A stretch of DNA of 64,000 bases from an uncultured Bacteroidales bacterium (GTDB taxonomy: Bacteria; Bacteroidota; Bacteroidia; Bacteroidales; Bacteroidaceae): NCBI GenBank assembly GCA_902775975.1, contig CACYOC010000003.1, positions 1 through 64,000 on the forward strand. Direction: 5' to 3'. The notes below the pieces were generated by a model. It saw only the letters and a list, made by a program, of their open reading frames with translations, made no database searches and was not told the origin of the DNA. This document shows, piece after piece, positions 57,101-63,780 of the stretch (its first letter is position 1; the number at the start of each line of letters is the position of its first letter). The position numbers and the translations under genes are program-made.

Positions 57101-57369
57101 ACATAGAAATTTGTATCAGAGGTAAACTGAGCAGACGTAGATACTTCATTCGTGGTGGGATCTATGAGAAGTCTGTTTTTCAAGTTCTTCGTACCTGTGA
57201 CCTTTCCGCCTTTAACCATCCATCCATTCGTAATTGCGTCATCCACAGCGCTTTTTGTTGTCCAAATAATTTGGTTATTTGTAAAATCACTCTTGTAGGT
57301 TGGATCCGCCCACGCCCCACTACACACAGCAAGTAGGAGCGTCAATAAACAAAATAGTTTTCTTTTCAT
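54121..57369 (-). CDS. Large secreted multi-domain Ig-like protein with C-terminal tag (copy A)
   Basis: 1082 residues with a signal peptide (1-21, ending GAWA). Residues about 25-175 are a beta-rich module. Two Ig-like domains with the YQWYS motif follow (about 185-290 and 290-385). After a spacer come two InlB-B-like repeats with GNVTADVDEAAEGETVTLTV+TPADGY and GSVTASPSPAVAGATVTLTV+SPADGY (about 610-770), each ending FSMPAEAVTVSATF-like. A further beta module leads to the tag FYDLSGRKVAQPTKGLYIVN plus GRKVVIK. It looks like a surface adhesin or binding protein; no catalytic site is seen. It is followed by an acidic-tail peptide gene, as is its relative at 58951. Confidence 0.8.
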   Translation of the reverse strand: MKRKLFCLLTLLLAVCSGAWADPTYKSDFTNNQIIWTTKSAVDDAITNGWMVKGGKVTGTKNLKNRLLIDPTTNEVSTSAQFTSDTNFYVEKAYNSTLSNDYSLYIYVTGVTRLYFYVWSNSTPDGRSMNIYLNGSNDASATITYPNESEPRNGYAYVDLTSSVNNVIRLSASNELELYAIKAQTPTELAISTHPTSAEYASGASAAALTVAATGGTKPYTYQWYSCADAEKSSPSALTSDDEIAKGSQTASYTPSTTATGYYYCKVTDSATPTSAEVESNVATITISAASAPTKPTITGGPAEAVAKNTAVTLTASSTGLPSPTYQWYSNTAAVATVDEEHKIDGATEASYSPSTAAIGTKYYYVVASNSEGYATSDVVSVEVVGSNACELLSIQFSNSAYGAISSLTEGAGTITVPYLSGESAPTVNESSIVISDNATKVVEGNTVTVTAEDGTTTGVYTITKTAFTPLEVTGDIETETFTAVPTWVYNHYGWDNSKGVKFAKDDNESGGTRRISLGNTRQYYFISAAQTLTLTSGSASGKGINVYRNGVKLATPTATASTDNSIDIALDPSAPCMIMIESKGNNGDGGFTKYAVTAAVAKYDVNIAAMTNGNVTADVDEAAEGETVTLTVTPADGYALSTLTVTKADESTVATSEVDATHYTFSMPAEAVTVSATFVSVPTYTITIPSFSNGSVTASPSPAVAGATVTLTVSPADGYELNSLTVTGDTSSDEVTITDNQFTMPAENVTVAATFSEVVVPVSDEVTFDLKNASFVVSDPGTTQDGINFQSTLSPGASYLNDGNSSGGHTITISASGSKRISRIVFTFTAAQADRNGEMTASVGTYVDKADAKPAATGTWTSEFSSGESTVTFTTHNKARITQADVTYVEVVAVTGNAYNWITFCNGSALDFTGSDVTAYVVTGTSGTALEKTEVGAVAANTPLMINATAGTHYVKKAATGTDYSATNCLKQGEDAAVDAEGGKSRYILTLRDGKAAFAIIDNEYSPTVPSDKAYLEIEDGGAGAARSFFFLDDEGETTSLNEVRGLKAEVRGDFYDLSGRKVAQPTKGLYIVNGRKVVIK

Positions 57370-57557
57370 TTTTTTGTAGTTTTAATTAGTAATTAATTTA
57401 ATTGTGATTATATATTGTTTGTTATTTGTTTTCTATCATTAGTATGCTCCTTAGGAGTTCTCCTAAAGACTGTGATCTCCTCCCCTCTTATTCTCACGCA
57501 TACACGTGCGAACCTTATTATTTATTTATAGTAGATTTGTTTCTATTGTTTATATCA
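57370..57557 (-). other. Structured leader between the coiled-coil gene and the large secreted gene
   Basis: On the minus strand it holds the hairpin TTAGGAG-AA-CTCCTAA (57451-57466), a small CGCA/TGCG stem near 57508-57525 and an AT-rich tail before the ATG. No promoter box is clear, so read-through from 58607 is possible. Confidence 0.4.
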
Positions 57558-58607
57558 TTACCGTATTACTTTCTTCTCGATTTTTCCTTGCTGTAAGACG
57601 GGAGGCTCTTTTGCCTTGATACTTATTGCTGTAGAGTCTTTGCCTTTAGCTGGTTGATTCACTGGTTGGCATGTCTTTGTACAAGATTGACACTCATCCA
57701 CGATTACGTGATTTGTGCTACACATATTTAAGCAGAAAGAGATGAGAGATATAATAACTGCAACAAATGCCCACAAGCTATTGAGAGCAGCCTTTTTTGT
57801 CTGCTTTCTTGCTTCTTTCAGCGCATCTGAAGCATTTTCTGTTTGCTTACGTGCTTCTTCCAAACTATTTTGAGCCAACTCTGTTTGCTTTCGTGCTTCT
57901 TCCGTTGCCTCTAAGGCATTTTGTGTTTGTTCCTTGGTCTTTGCAAGACTCTCTTGTGCCAATTTAGTTTGTTCTCTTGATTCCTTTAAGGCATCTATAG
58001 TATTTTGTGTTTGTTTACGAGACTCGTTCAAACTTTCTCCTGCCAAACGTGTTTGTTCCTTTGCCTCAGAAAGAGCATTTATTGCATTTTGGGATTGCAA
58101 CCTTGCTTCGTTTAGACTCCTTTGTGCTAACTCACCTTGTTGAAGAGCAGCCTCCAGCGTTTTGTCTTCACTGGTCTTGAAGTTGTTGATGACCAAATCT
58201 CTCAGTGTTTCTCCAACAACAATACGATAAGACGAAGCTTTTGTCAGTTGTTCCGTAACAATAGGAGCAGTTTCTTTGTGTATTCTGCCCTCTATTCTTT
58301 TTCCTATAATGATACCCCCTTCTGCAGGTTGGTCTTCAACATACTTAATAAGTCCATTCTTTTCGAGATAATCCAGCAACAACGCCAACTCTATGACTGT
58401 ATTCTCTATAGCAATTATTTCAGAGGGAATCACATCGTCAACCTCTCGGTCGAACACTAAGATGTCTGAGCCCGTAGTATAACCGACACCTATACTATAC
58501 AGATAGTTGTTGAGTAAATTGATAGGCAAAAAAGAATTACGTGGGTTACGCGTCGCCTCGCATAACCTGCTAATATAATCTTTTTCTCTGTCGCTGAATC
58601 TTCTCAT
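57558..58607 (-). CDS. Membrane-anchored coiled-coil protein with 14-residue repeats
   Basis: 349 residues, unknown family. Residues 1-145 are a globular domain (MRRFSDREKDYISRLCEATR...). From about 160 to 272 there are nearly eight repeats of 14 residues, consensus A-R-K-Q-T-x-x-A-x-x-[SA]-L-x-E, which is two coiled-coil heptads per repeat. A hydrophobic segment follows (LNSLWAFVAVIISLISFCLN, about 276-296), then a Cys-rich tail (CQSCTKTCQPVNQPAKG) and a basic end. With no signal peptide, the coiled coil should face the cytoplasm and the Cys-rich tail the periplasm. It lies between the two secreted-protein/peptide modules on the same strand. A sensing or scaffolding role is a guess. Confidence 0.65.
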   Translation of the reverse strand: MRRFSDREKDYISRLCEATRNPRNSFLPINLLNNYLYSIGVGYTTGSDILVFDREVDDVIPSEIIAIENTVIELALLLDYLEKNGLIKYVEDQPAEGGIIIGKRIEGRIHKETAPIVTEQLTKASSYRIVVGETLRDLVINNFKTSEDKTLEAALQQGELAQRSLNEARLQSQNAINALSEAKEQTRLAGESLNESRKQTQNTIDALKESREQTKLAQESLAKTKEQTQNALEATEEARKQTELAQNSLEEARKQTENASDALKEARKQTKKAALNSLWAFVAVIISLISFCLNMCSTNHVIVDECQSCTKTCQPVNQPAKGKDSTAISIKAKEPPVLQQGKIEKKVIR

Positions 58608-58656
58608 TTTAGGGTGCTGCTTATAACACAGAATTTGAGCGTTGTTTATAATAATC

Positions 58657-58690
58657 CTCCCCCCAGCTCACTGCGAGCCAGGGGGAGGAA
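58657..58690 (-). repeat. GC-rich hairpin after the second acidic-peptide gene
   Basis: CCTCCCCC-TGGCTC...GAGC-TGGGGGGAGG is a strong stem on the minus strand, 10 bases after the peptide stop. It lacks a T run, so it may protect the 3' end or belong to the palindromic repeat family. Confidence 0.7.
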
Positions 58691-58698
58691 TTGGTTAA

Positions 58699-58872
58699 TT
58701 AATACTCGTCTTCGTCGTCGAAGTCGAACTCACGACCAAGAGCTTTGTCATAATTACCATCACCATCTATACTTGCTGGCGTATTGCTTAGAGGAATTGA
58801 TGCATCTAGGAGATGCTGATGCATCTGAATCTTCACGACCTCCATATTCGGATTGATATATGTCTTTTTCAT
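58699..58872 (-). CDS. Small peptide with conserved start and acidic tail (copy B)
   Basis: 57 residues: MKKTYINPNMEVVKIQMHQH, then LLDASIPLSNTPASIDGDGN, then YDKALGREFDFDDEDEY. The first 15 and last 11 residues nearly match copy A at 53876-54040, while the middle differs. It follows the large secreted protein of 58951-61257 by 78 bases with a palindromic repeat between, exactly as in copy A. The conserved ends with a variable centre are the striking feature. It has no signal peptide, no Cys, and no recognised family. Confidence 0.75.
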   Translation of the reverse strand: MKKTYINPNMEVVKIQMHQHLLDASIPLSNTPASIDGDGNYDKALGREFDFDDEDEY

Positions 58873-58911
58873 CTTAATTTCTGTTTTATGAGTTAATGAT
58901 TTTCCTTCCCA

Positions 58912-58948
58912 GTCCCCTTCCCCGTAGGGGAGGGTTAGGGAGAGGCTT
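58912..58948. repeat. GC-rich palindromic repeat (diverged)
   Basis: GTCCCCTTCCCCGTAGGGGA then GGGTTAGGGAGAGGCT; equivalent in position to the copy at 54083. Confidence 0.8.
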
Positions 58949-58950
58949 CT

Positions 58951-61257
58951 TTACTTCACGATCACTTTTTTGCCGTTCACAATGTACAGACCCTTCGTGG
59001 GCTGAGCAACGCGGCGACCCTGCAGGTCGAAATACTCATTATGCATTATGCATTGAGAATTATGCATTGCTGAAATGCCTGTTGTTTCGCTTTCTGCGAA
59101 CGGCAAGAACTCACGAGCAGCTGCAGCAGCAGGAGTAGAAGTGCTCAGGTATGCTTTGTTTGCAGCAAGATAGCCACCGCTAGCCAAATAGAAGCCCACA
59201 CCGGCATCTTCCTTGGAAAGAATGTAGTTGGTCTTTGTATCTGCTGTCTCATTGACCTGAGTGTGAGTCTTAACACCTATCATTTCGTTACTGAGACTTT
59301 CATAGTCTGTAGCATCATTAGCTGTTACAGGTACATTATAGGTCTTTGCTGTTGTGCTATAGAGAACAACACCTTCACCAGCAGGAACAATGCCATCCTC
59401 AACTTCAGTCAGATTTACCTTTGTTCCATCAGAAACAGCTGTATAGACAGTAATGCCAGTCTCACTGAAGTCCAAATCAGCGTAAGAGCAATATGTTGCA
59501 TACTTACTTGTAGAAATAACGATGTCTTCAGAGTCGTAGGTGAAAGAAATGGAGTTTATAAAAGCTGAAGCAGTACATGTAAAGACTACAGAGTTTGCTG
59601 CTGTTTCTGACCAAGTTGTACTAGAGGTTGAATATGATTTTTTACCTTCATACTCAATAGATCCCTTATTAAAATTAAATGTAATAGTCTTAAATTTCAG
59701 ATTACCTGGAGCAGTGATAGTCATAGTGTTGTCTGTATACAAACGTAAGTATTTGGTTGAACTATAATCAGCACCATCTACTCGGGGAGCGTGTTGATTA
59801 TTTGTTCCAATTGAAAGGTCAAACTGAATCCCATTTGCTGTGTATGACAAACTGTTTTTTTGTTCATAATTACCAGATACGCCTAAGGCATTGTTGTTAA
59901 AGTTAATTTCTACTTTACCTGGAGTTACAACATTCAGCACATACTGGACAACTGCGCCAAGATACTCATCATTCTCAGTAAACGTTGCCTTAATGGTTGT
60001 TGTACCCTCGGCAAGGATTGTTACGGCACCAGTTGCGTCAACGGTAGCAACAGATGTGTTGGTACTCGTGAATGCAAGCGTCAAGTCGTTGGGGTTATTC
60101 AATGTGGGAGCGACAAATGTCTTACCAATCTTTGCTTCAGCCTCAGCAACGGAGAAGGAGATTCCAGGATTCTTCTTGTTTACGGTTAGAGTGTACTGGA
60201 CTTCAGCAGCTTTGTAAGTCAAATCACCAGCAAATGCAGCCTTAATAGTGGTCACACCTGCAGCCTTGGTAGTTACGGCACCAGTGCTTGCATTAACTGT
60301 AGCTACATCGGTATTCGTGCTTGTCCATGCAATAGGGCTGAGAGAATTCGTGTTTGTTAATGCCTGTCCAGCATAGTCAGAACCCAAAGTTGTTTCCTGA
60401 GCATTCTCGGCAAACGAGATTCCCGCATCAGCTCTTGTATCAGTTACAGTCAGCGTGTATGTAGCTTCAGATGCGGACCAGCCAGTAATTGCAGGAGCTG
60501 TAGCCTTAACGGTTACACTTCCTTCTTTAGTTACAGTAACAGTAGAACCCTCAAGAGTGGCACCTGCGGTATTGGCTGTTATTGAATAGGTAACAGTACC
60601 TGTGTAGCCAGCTGCAGTCGTAGCTGTCTGAGAATAAGTAGTTGTGGCAGGGAAATTGATTGATGGTGTCGTGTTTGCAAAAGTTGCTGCGGATGAGGGG
60701 GCGGAAGAAGCTGCTTTGTAGAAATCAGCTTTATTAAATTGTACATATCCATTACCACTATTACTGGTTCTGGTAACATTAAAAACAATTTTATAATAAG
60801 AATCTTTTGCCCATTCTGTACCAGATGTCGGAGTAAATGTTAACGTATTAGATGTTAAATTCGATTCTTTTTCTATCTCATCTAATTGAGTGTTAAAATC
60901 TGCATCGCTAGCCACTACGAGTTTAATTGAATTTACGGTAAGGCTACCACCCGTAGAACCGACATCTACCTTTACCTGTGTGATAGCTGCACCCATAGCG
61001 GTTGTTGATTTAATTTCGCGATCTACATTAGTTAGACTCTTACCGCCTACACGCCAAGGGGACATTTCCGTATTTGCTACGACAGACCAAGTCATATCAT
61101 TTTGTTTAACAGTACTTGCATTGGCATAAGCATTGCCAGATGCAGTTTCTTTTCCGTCAAGAGTATAATAAAGCTCATCATCTGCCCACGCACTTCCACT
61201 TCCTACTATGAGGGCGCATAGCAGGAGCACTGTTTTGAATAATGTAGTTTTTTTCAT
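58951..61257 (-). CDS. Large secreted Ig-like protein with C-terminal tag (copy B)
   Basis: 768 residues with a signal peptide (about 1-25, ending GSAWA). A beta-rich N-terminal module (about 28-185) is followed by three or four BIG2-like Ig domains with the repeated phrase STNT(D/S)VATV(N/D)A(S)TGAV (about 195-440). Then come a second beta module and a tag region, FDLQGRRVAQPTKGLYIVNG plus KKVIVK. The tag and the segment SKYATYCSYADLDFSETGIT+VYTA, seen also in other Prevotella-like surface proteins, are shared with copy A in kind. No catalytic residues are apparent; adhesion or binding is the likely role. It heads the module that ends with the peptide at 58699-58872. Confidence 0.8.
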   Translation of the reverse strand: MKKTTLFKTVLLLCALIVGSGSAWADDELYYTLDGKETASGNAYANASTVKQNDMTWSVVANTEMSPWRVGGKSLTNVDREIKSTTAMGAAITQVKVDVGSTGGSLTVNSIKLVVASDADFNTQLDEIEKESNLTSNTLTFTPTSGTEWAKDSYYKIVFNVTRTSNSGNGYVQFNKADFYKAASSAPSSAATFANTTPSINFPATTTYSQTATTAAGYTGTVTYSITANTAGATLEGSTVTVTKEGSVTVKATAPAITGWSASEATYTLTVTDTRADAGISFAENAQETTLGSDYAGQALTNTNSLSPIAWTSTNTDVATVNASTGAVTTKAAGVTTIKAAFAGDLTYKAAEVQYTLTVNKKNPGISFSVAEAEAKIGKTFVAPTLNNPNDLTLAFTSTNTSVATVDATGAVTILAEGTTTIKATFTENDEYLGAVVQYVLNVVTPGKVEINFNNNALGVSGNYEQKNSLSYTANGIQFDLSIGTNNQHAPRVDGADYSSTKYLRLYTDNTMTITAPGNLKFKTITFNFNKGSIEYEGKKSYSTSSTTWSETAANSVVFTCTASAFINSISFTYDSEDIVISTSKYATYCSYADLDFSETGITVYTAVSDGTKVNLTEVEDGIVPAGEGVVLYSTTAKTYNVPVTANDATDYESLSNEMIGVKTHTQVNETADTKTNYILSKEDAGVGFYLASGGYLAANKAYLSTSTPAAAAAREFLPFAESETTGISAMHNSQCIMHNEYFDLQGRRVAQPTKGLYIVNGKKVIVK

Positions 61258-61321
61258 AATTGTATTGTATTAAAATTAATTGTTGTTATGCAAGCATAAA
61301 TACGATAGTATCTATATTGTT

Positions 61322-61648
61322 TTAGTTACGCTCGTTTATTATATTATCTATCATTATCTTGTCATATTCATATTCACTTCTTTTAAAATTCTGCATTATA
61401 GCAGAGCAGCAGAATTTAAATGTATCTTCTTCAGAAAAAGAAAAATGATTCTGATTCATAACATCGCAGATACCTCTAAGTGCACTAACTTCTTCAGCTG
61501 GATTGAGAGAAAGTATCGGAATAGAATAAGTGGACTGATCGAGTTCCTCAAGTTGCTCGCCATATCTTTGACTAAGACAACGTCGTAGTTCTTCTCTAGT
61601 CGCATCATTCGAGATGGTGTACATAATGATTGCTTGTCTGTAAATCAT
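61322..61648 (-). CDS. Unknown 108-residue protein
   Basis: No family recognised. It starts MIYRQAIIMYTISNDATREE and has a hydrophobic strand followed by helices, many acidic residues (LEELDQSTYS), and two adjacent cysteines (FKFCCSAIM). The initiator could also be the Met at residue 9. It lies between the signal-peptide remnant and the second large secreted protein on the same strand, with gaps of about 45 and 64 bases, so it may belong to the same transcript. It ends basic and helical (YDKIMIDNIINERN). Confidence 0.45.
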   Translation of the reverse strand: MIYRQAIIMYTISNDATREELRRCLSQRYGEQLEELDQSTYSIPILSLNPAEEVSALRGICDVMNQNHFSFSEEDTFKFCCSAIMQNFKRSEYEYDKIMIDNIINERN

Positions 61649-61694
61649 AATAGTATTATTAAGTTTGTCTTCGACTTCCTTAAGCGAACATTAA

Positions 61695-61802
61695 TTAAAA
61701 ACTAAAAAATAAACCGCTGGTGGTTGCCCAACCATAATTCACACATCCTACTATCAGGGCCAATAGCAGGAGCGTCCGTTTAAATAAATGTAGTTTTTTC
61801 AT
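61695..61802 (-). pseudogene. Signal-peptide-only remnant of a secreted protein
   Basis: 35 codons: MKKLHLFKRTLLLLALIVGC then VNYGWATTSGLFFSF and stop. The first 25 residues are a complete signal peptide very like that of the protein at 58951-61257 (MKKTTLFKTVLLLCALIVGS). The mature part is missing after ten residues. It is probably the start of a third member of the secreted family lost by deletion, though its promoter and long leader are preserved. Short translation of a leader peptide cannot be excluded. Confidence 0.6.
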
Positions 61803-61825
61803 TGTTAGTTGAATTTATTAAGTTA

Positions 61826-62071
61826 ATACTTCAATTTGACTTTCCCAACCCGAGGCGTCTGTATTAACCTAATAAATAGGTTGTGCGCAGACCACCCATA
61901 CTCCCTCTCAGGTCTACCACAACCTAACAATCCGTATGGAGAAGTCTGCACACAAGTGGTGTGCATAACTCCAATGGATTGTTTAATTTGCTTATTAAAA
62001 TTCCGTTAGTCGAGGTGGTAGTTCGAGAGGGAATCAAAGCAATCTCTGCAGGTCCTTCCTGCAAATTTCGG
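61826..62071 (-). ncRNA. Structured leader with three long perfect hairpins
   Basis: On the minus strand, after a promoter at about 62079-62086, three stems follow. The first is TGCAGG / CCTGCA (62047-62063). The second, 61926-61983, nests AACAATCC/GGATTGTT, TGGAG/CTCCA and TGCACAC/GTGTGCA. The third, 61878-61925, pairs AGGTTGTG/CACAACCT and AGACC/GGTCT. The second and third abut with no spacer. An outer pairing TTGCTT / AAGCAA also exists (about 61993-62044). Then comes an AT-rich stretch to the ATG at 61802. It may be a regulatory leader or an independent RNA. I know no named family for it. Confidence 0.55.
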
Positions 62072-62186
62072 TGCAAAGATAGGAATTATTTAGCAATCTA
62101 CCAAATAATTACGAGGAAAAGTCCACTTTTAGCCCTTACTTAATTAAGGTGTAAATAGAACAATATTCAAGAAAAAGTGGTGAGGG
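62072..62186 (-). repeat. 115-bp promoter-bearing direct repeat, copy 1
   Basis: It matches 62945-63060 with only a few differences. On the minus strand it carries TTTG, a 20-base spacer and TATCTTTG near its end at 62074-62081. It feeds transcription into the three-hairpin leader. Confidence 0.85.
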
Positions 62187-62192
62187 GGTTAT

Positions 62193-62336
62193 GGTTTACT
62201 GTTTACAGTTTACGGTTTACGGTTAAAAAAAACAATAAAAACAGTCGTGTTAAGTTTTGGGGTACGAGAGAATGAGAAAATGAGAAAATGAGGAAATGAG
62301 GAAATGAGGAAATGAGGAAATGAGGAAATGAGGAAG
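62193..62336. repeat. Heptamer and octamer repeats before the GNAT gene
   Basis: Five GGTTTAC-type heptamers (62193-62227) and, from about 62268, eight or so AAATGAGG/AAATGAGA octamers reaching the GNAT stop codon. A related GAGGAAATGA run is at 63065-63112. Confidence 0.93.
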
Positions 62337-62337
62337 A

Positions 62338-62718
62338 CTACTCGTCTAGAACATCATCATTTGTATATAGGGTGCGGAACATTCTTAGGGTGTCTTTGTA
62401 TGGCTTCTTGACTTCATTTGCAGTAAAGCCACAACGCTCATAGAAGCCGACAGCACTATACTCCTTGGTGGCAAGTGCCTCAACTGTAAGGAATTGGCAG
62501 CCAGCAAAACTCTGGCTTCGGGCTTGCTCAGCTATCGTTTCTACGATAGATTGTCCGACTTTATTTCCTCTGTATTCTTGTCTTACAGCCAGATAAGCAA
62601 TATCGAGTGCCGGATAGCGAGGCTTTGCATAAAACGTATCTTTGTAGTTCAGATCAATGTTGGGCGTTCCTGTTGATGATATACCTGTTTCTAATTCATC
62701 TTTGTCATCGGAATCCAT
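62338..62718 (-). CDS. GNAT-family N-acetyltransferase
   Basis: 126 residues with the acetyl-CoA-binding motif A as AYLAVRQEYRGNKVGQSIVE (Q/RxxGxG/A-like) and the GNAT C-terminal YSAVGFYERCGF. The N-terminus (MDSDDKDELETGISS) is short for a complete GNAT fold, and the frame overlaps the upstream 60-residue gene by 28 bases. That gene ends ...ITWIPMTKMN in another frame; a one-base shift would join WIPMT to KDELETG. The two may thus be one frameshifted gene or an overlapping pair of the GNAT toxin-antitoxin kind. The 3' end runs into octamer repeats. Confidence 0.7.
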   Translation of the reverse strand: MDSDDKDELETGISSTGTPNIDLNYKDTFYAKPRYPALDIAYLAVRQEYRGNKVGQSIVETIAEQARSQSFAGCQFLTVEALATKEYSAVGFYERCGFTANEVKKPYKDTLRMFRTLYTNDDVLDE

Positions 62719-62873
62719 GTTATCTTTACCTTTTTACGTGCTTCGCGCCCTCTACGAATCGCATCTTTTTCCTCATTTGTAAGATTCCCTGTCGTAGCGC
62801 GCCATAAAGCTGCCCGAATCTGTTTTGCAAACTCGGGAGGAATCGGTTCACGTGGTGAGTTTACTCCTAACAT
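62691..62873 (-). CDS. Small basic protein overlapping the GNAT gene
   Basis: 60 residues: helical and basic, with PEFAKQIRAALWRATTGNLT and EEKDAIRRGREARKKVKI. It has no known family name that I can give. Its position and 28-base overlap suit an antitoxin-like partner of the GNAT protein. It has its own promoter in the second copy of the 115-bp repeat (TACCTTTG box at about 62946-62953). Alternatively it is the true N-terminal part of a frameshifted GNAT gene. Confidence 0.5.
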   Translation of the reverse strand: MLGVNSPREPIPPEFAKQIRAALWRATTGNLTNEEKDAIRRGREARKKVKITWIPMTKMN

Positions 62874-62944
62874 AACATATCCCTCCTATATCTTTAATTA
62901 TCGAACCGCCCTTGTTCATCATATGGACTGGAGCTTTACTTCGA

Positions 62945-63060
62945 TGCAAAGGTAGGAATTATTTGGCAATCTACCAAATAATTACGAGGAAAAGTCCACT
63001 TTTAGCCCTTACTTTATTAAGGTGTAAATAGAACAATATTCAAGAAAAAGTGGCGAGGGG
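62945..63060 (-). repeat. 115-bp promoter-bearing direct repeat, copy 2
   Basis: Same as 62072-62186 apart from a few changes (TACCTTTG for TATCTTTG in the -7 box). It drives the small basic protein and GNAT genes. Confidence 0.85.
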
Positions 63061-63127
63061 GGGGCGAGAGAATGAGGAAATGAGAAAATGAGAGAATGAG
63101 GAAATGAGGATTGTTGGCTGATTTTAT

Positions 63128-63424
63128 TTACTCATGCATATTCTGTGCGTGACACACATCTACAACGGTAATGGTGTCACCCTCGATAGTATAGGCGTAG
63201 TACCATTTGTCGGTATTCGCCATGTGGTAACCCGCCCATCGGCTAATGGTGGGTCGGCGGCGTGGTAACGTACATTCTATAGCATAAATAGCGAAGAAAG
63301 CATCGCGCACGTTTCGTTCCATGTCCTCATAGGAGTAGGTATGGCGATATTTCTTTCCTACGTTTTTGTAGAAAGTTCTAATCTTGGAGGCAGCACGCTT
63401 GGTGTAGAGGTACTTATACTGCAT
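63128..63424 (-). CDS. RelE/ParE-type toxin
   Basis: 98 residues with the general ParE/RelE pattern: YLYTKRAASKIRTFYKNVGK at the N-terminus, a central helix, and the C-terminal strands WYYAYTIEGDTITVVDVCHA with the conserved -Q-N ending. Such toxins cleave mRNA on the ribosome or poison gyrase. The gene overlaps the upstream antitoxin by 11 bases. It looks complete. Confidence 0.78.
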   Translation of the reverse strand: MQYKYLYTKRAASKIRTFYKNVGKKYRHTYSYEDMERNVRDAFFAIYAIECTLPRRRPTISRWAGYHMANTDKWYYAYTIEGDTITVVDVCHAQNMHE

Positions 63425-63680
63425 CTTTATTCTCGTATATAGCCTTGATGTCCTTCATCGTCATCTCATAGGCCTCCTCAGGAGAATAGAGTTCCTTGTC
63501 CATATCCGGAAACTCCTCTTCCTCAAACGCATCAACAAGTGGTCTTGTCTGTATGGGCTTAACACTATCAATAAGCATCGTCACCAGTTCAAGCTTTTGG
63601 CTATTATCCATGTCCTTGACCTGGTTCCAGTAGTAACTAACTGGATGCATATTGCGTCGTCTTGCTGTTGTGGTTGCCAT
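63414..63680 (-). CDS. Antitoxin partner of the RelE/ParE-type toxin
   Basis: 88 residues from the ATG at 63680 (MATTTARRRNMHPVSYYWNQ). A longer frame to 63740 passes over the promoter box TACCTTTG (63710-63717), so the shorter start is preferred. The C-terminal part is strongly acidic (DAFEEEEFPDMDKELYSPEE), as in many antitoxins that wrap a basic toxin. The basic N-terminus could bind DNA for autorepression. It lies directly upstream of the toxin with an 11-base overlap. Confidence 0.72.
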   Translation of the reverse strand: MATTTARRRNMHPVSYYWNQVKDMDNSQKLELVTMLIDSVKPIQTRPLVDAFEEEEFPDMDKELYSPEEAYEMTMKDIKAIYENKDAV

Positions 63681-63780
63681 TGTGGTATTGTTTATTTCTT
63701 TAGTGCTTGCAAAGGTAGGAATTATTTCCGAAACTTCCAAATTTTGGAGAGTTAATTTCCAACAGAGAGAGGAAGAGTTT

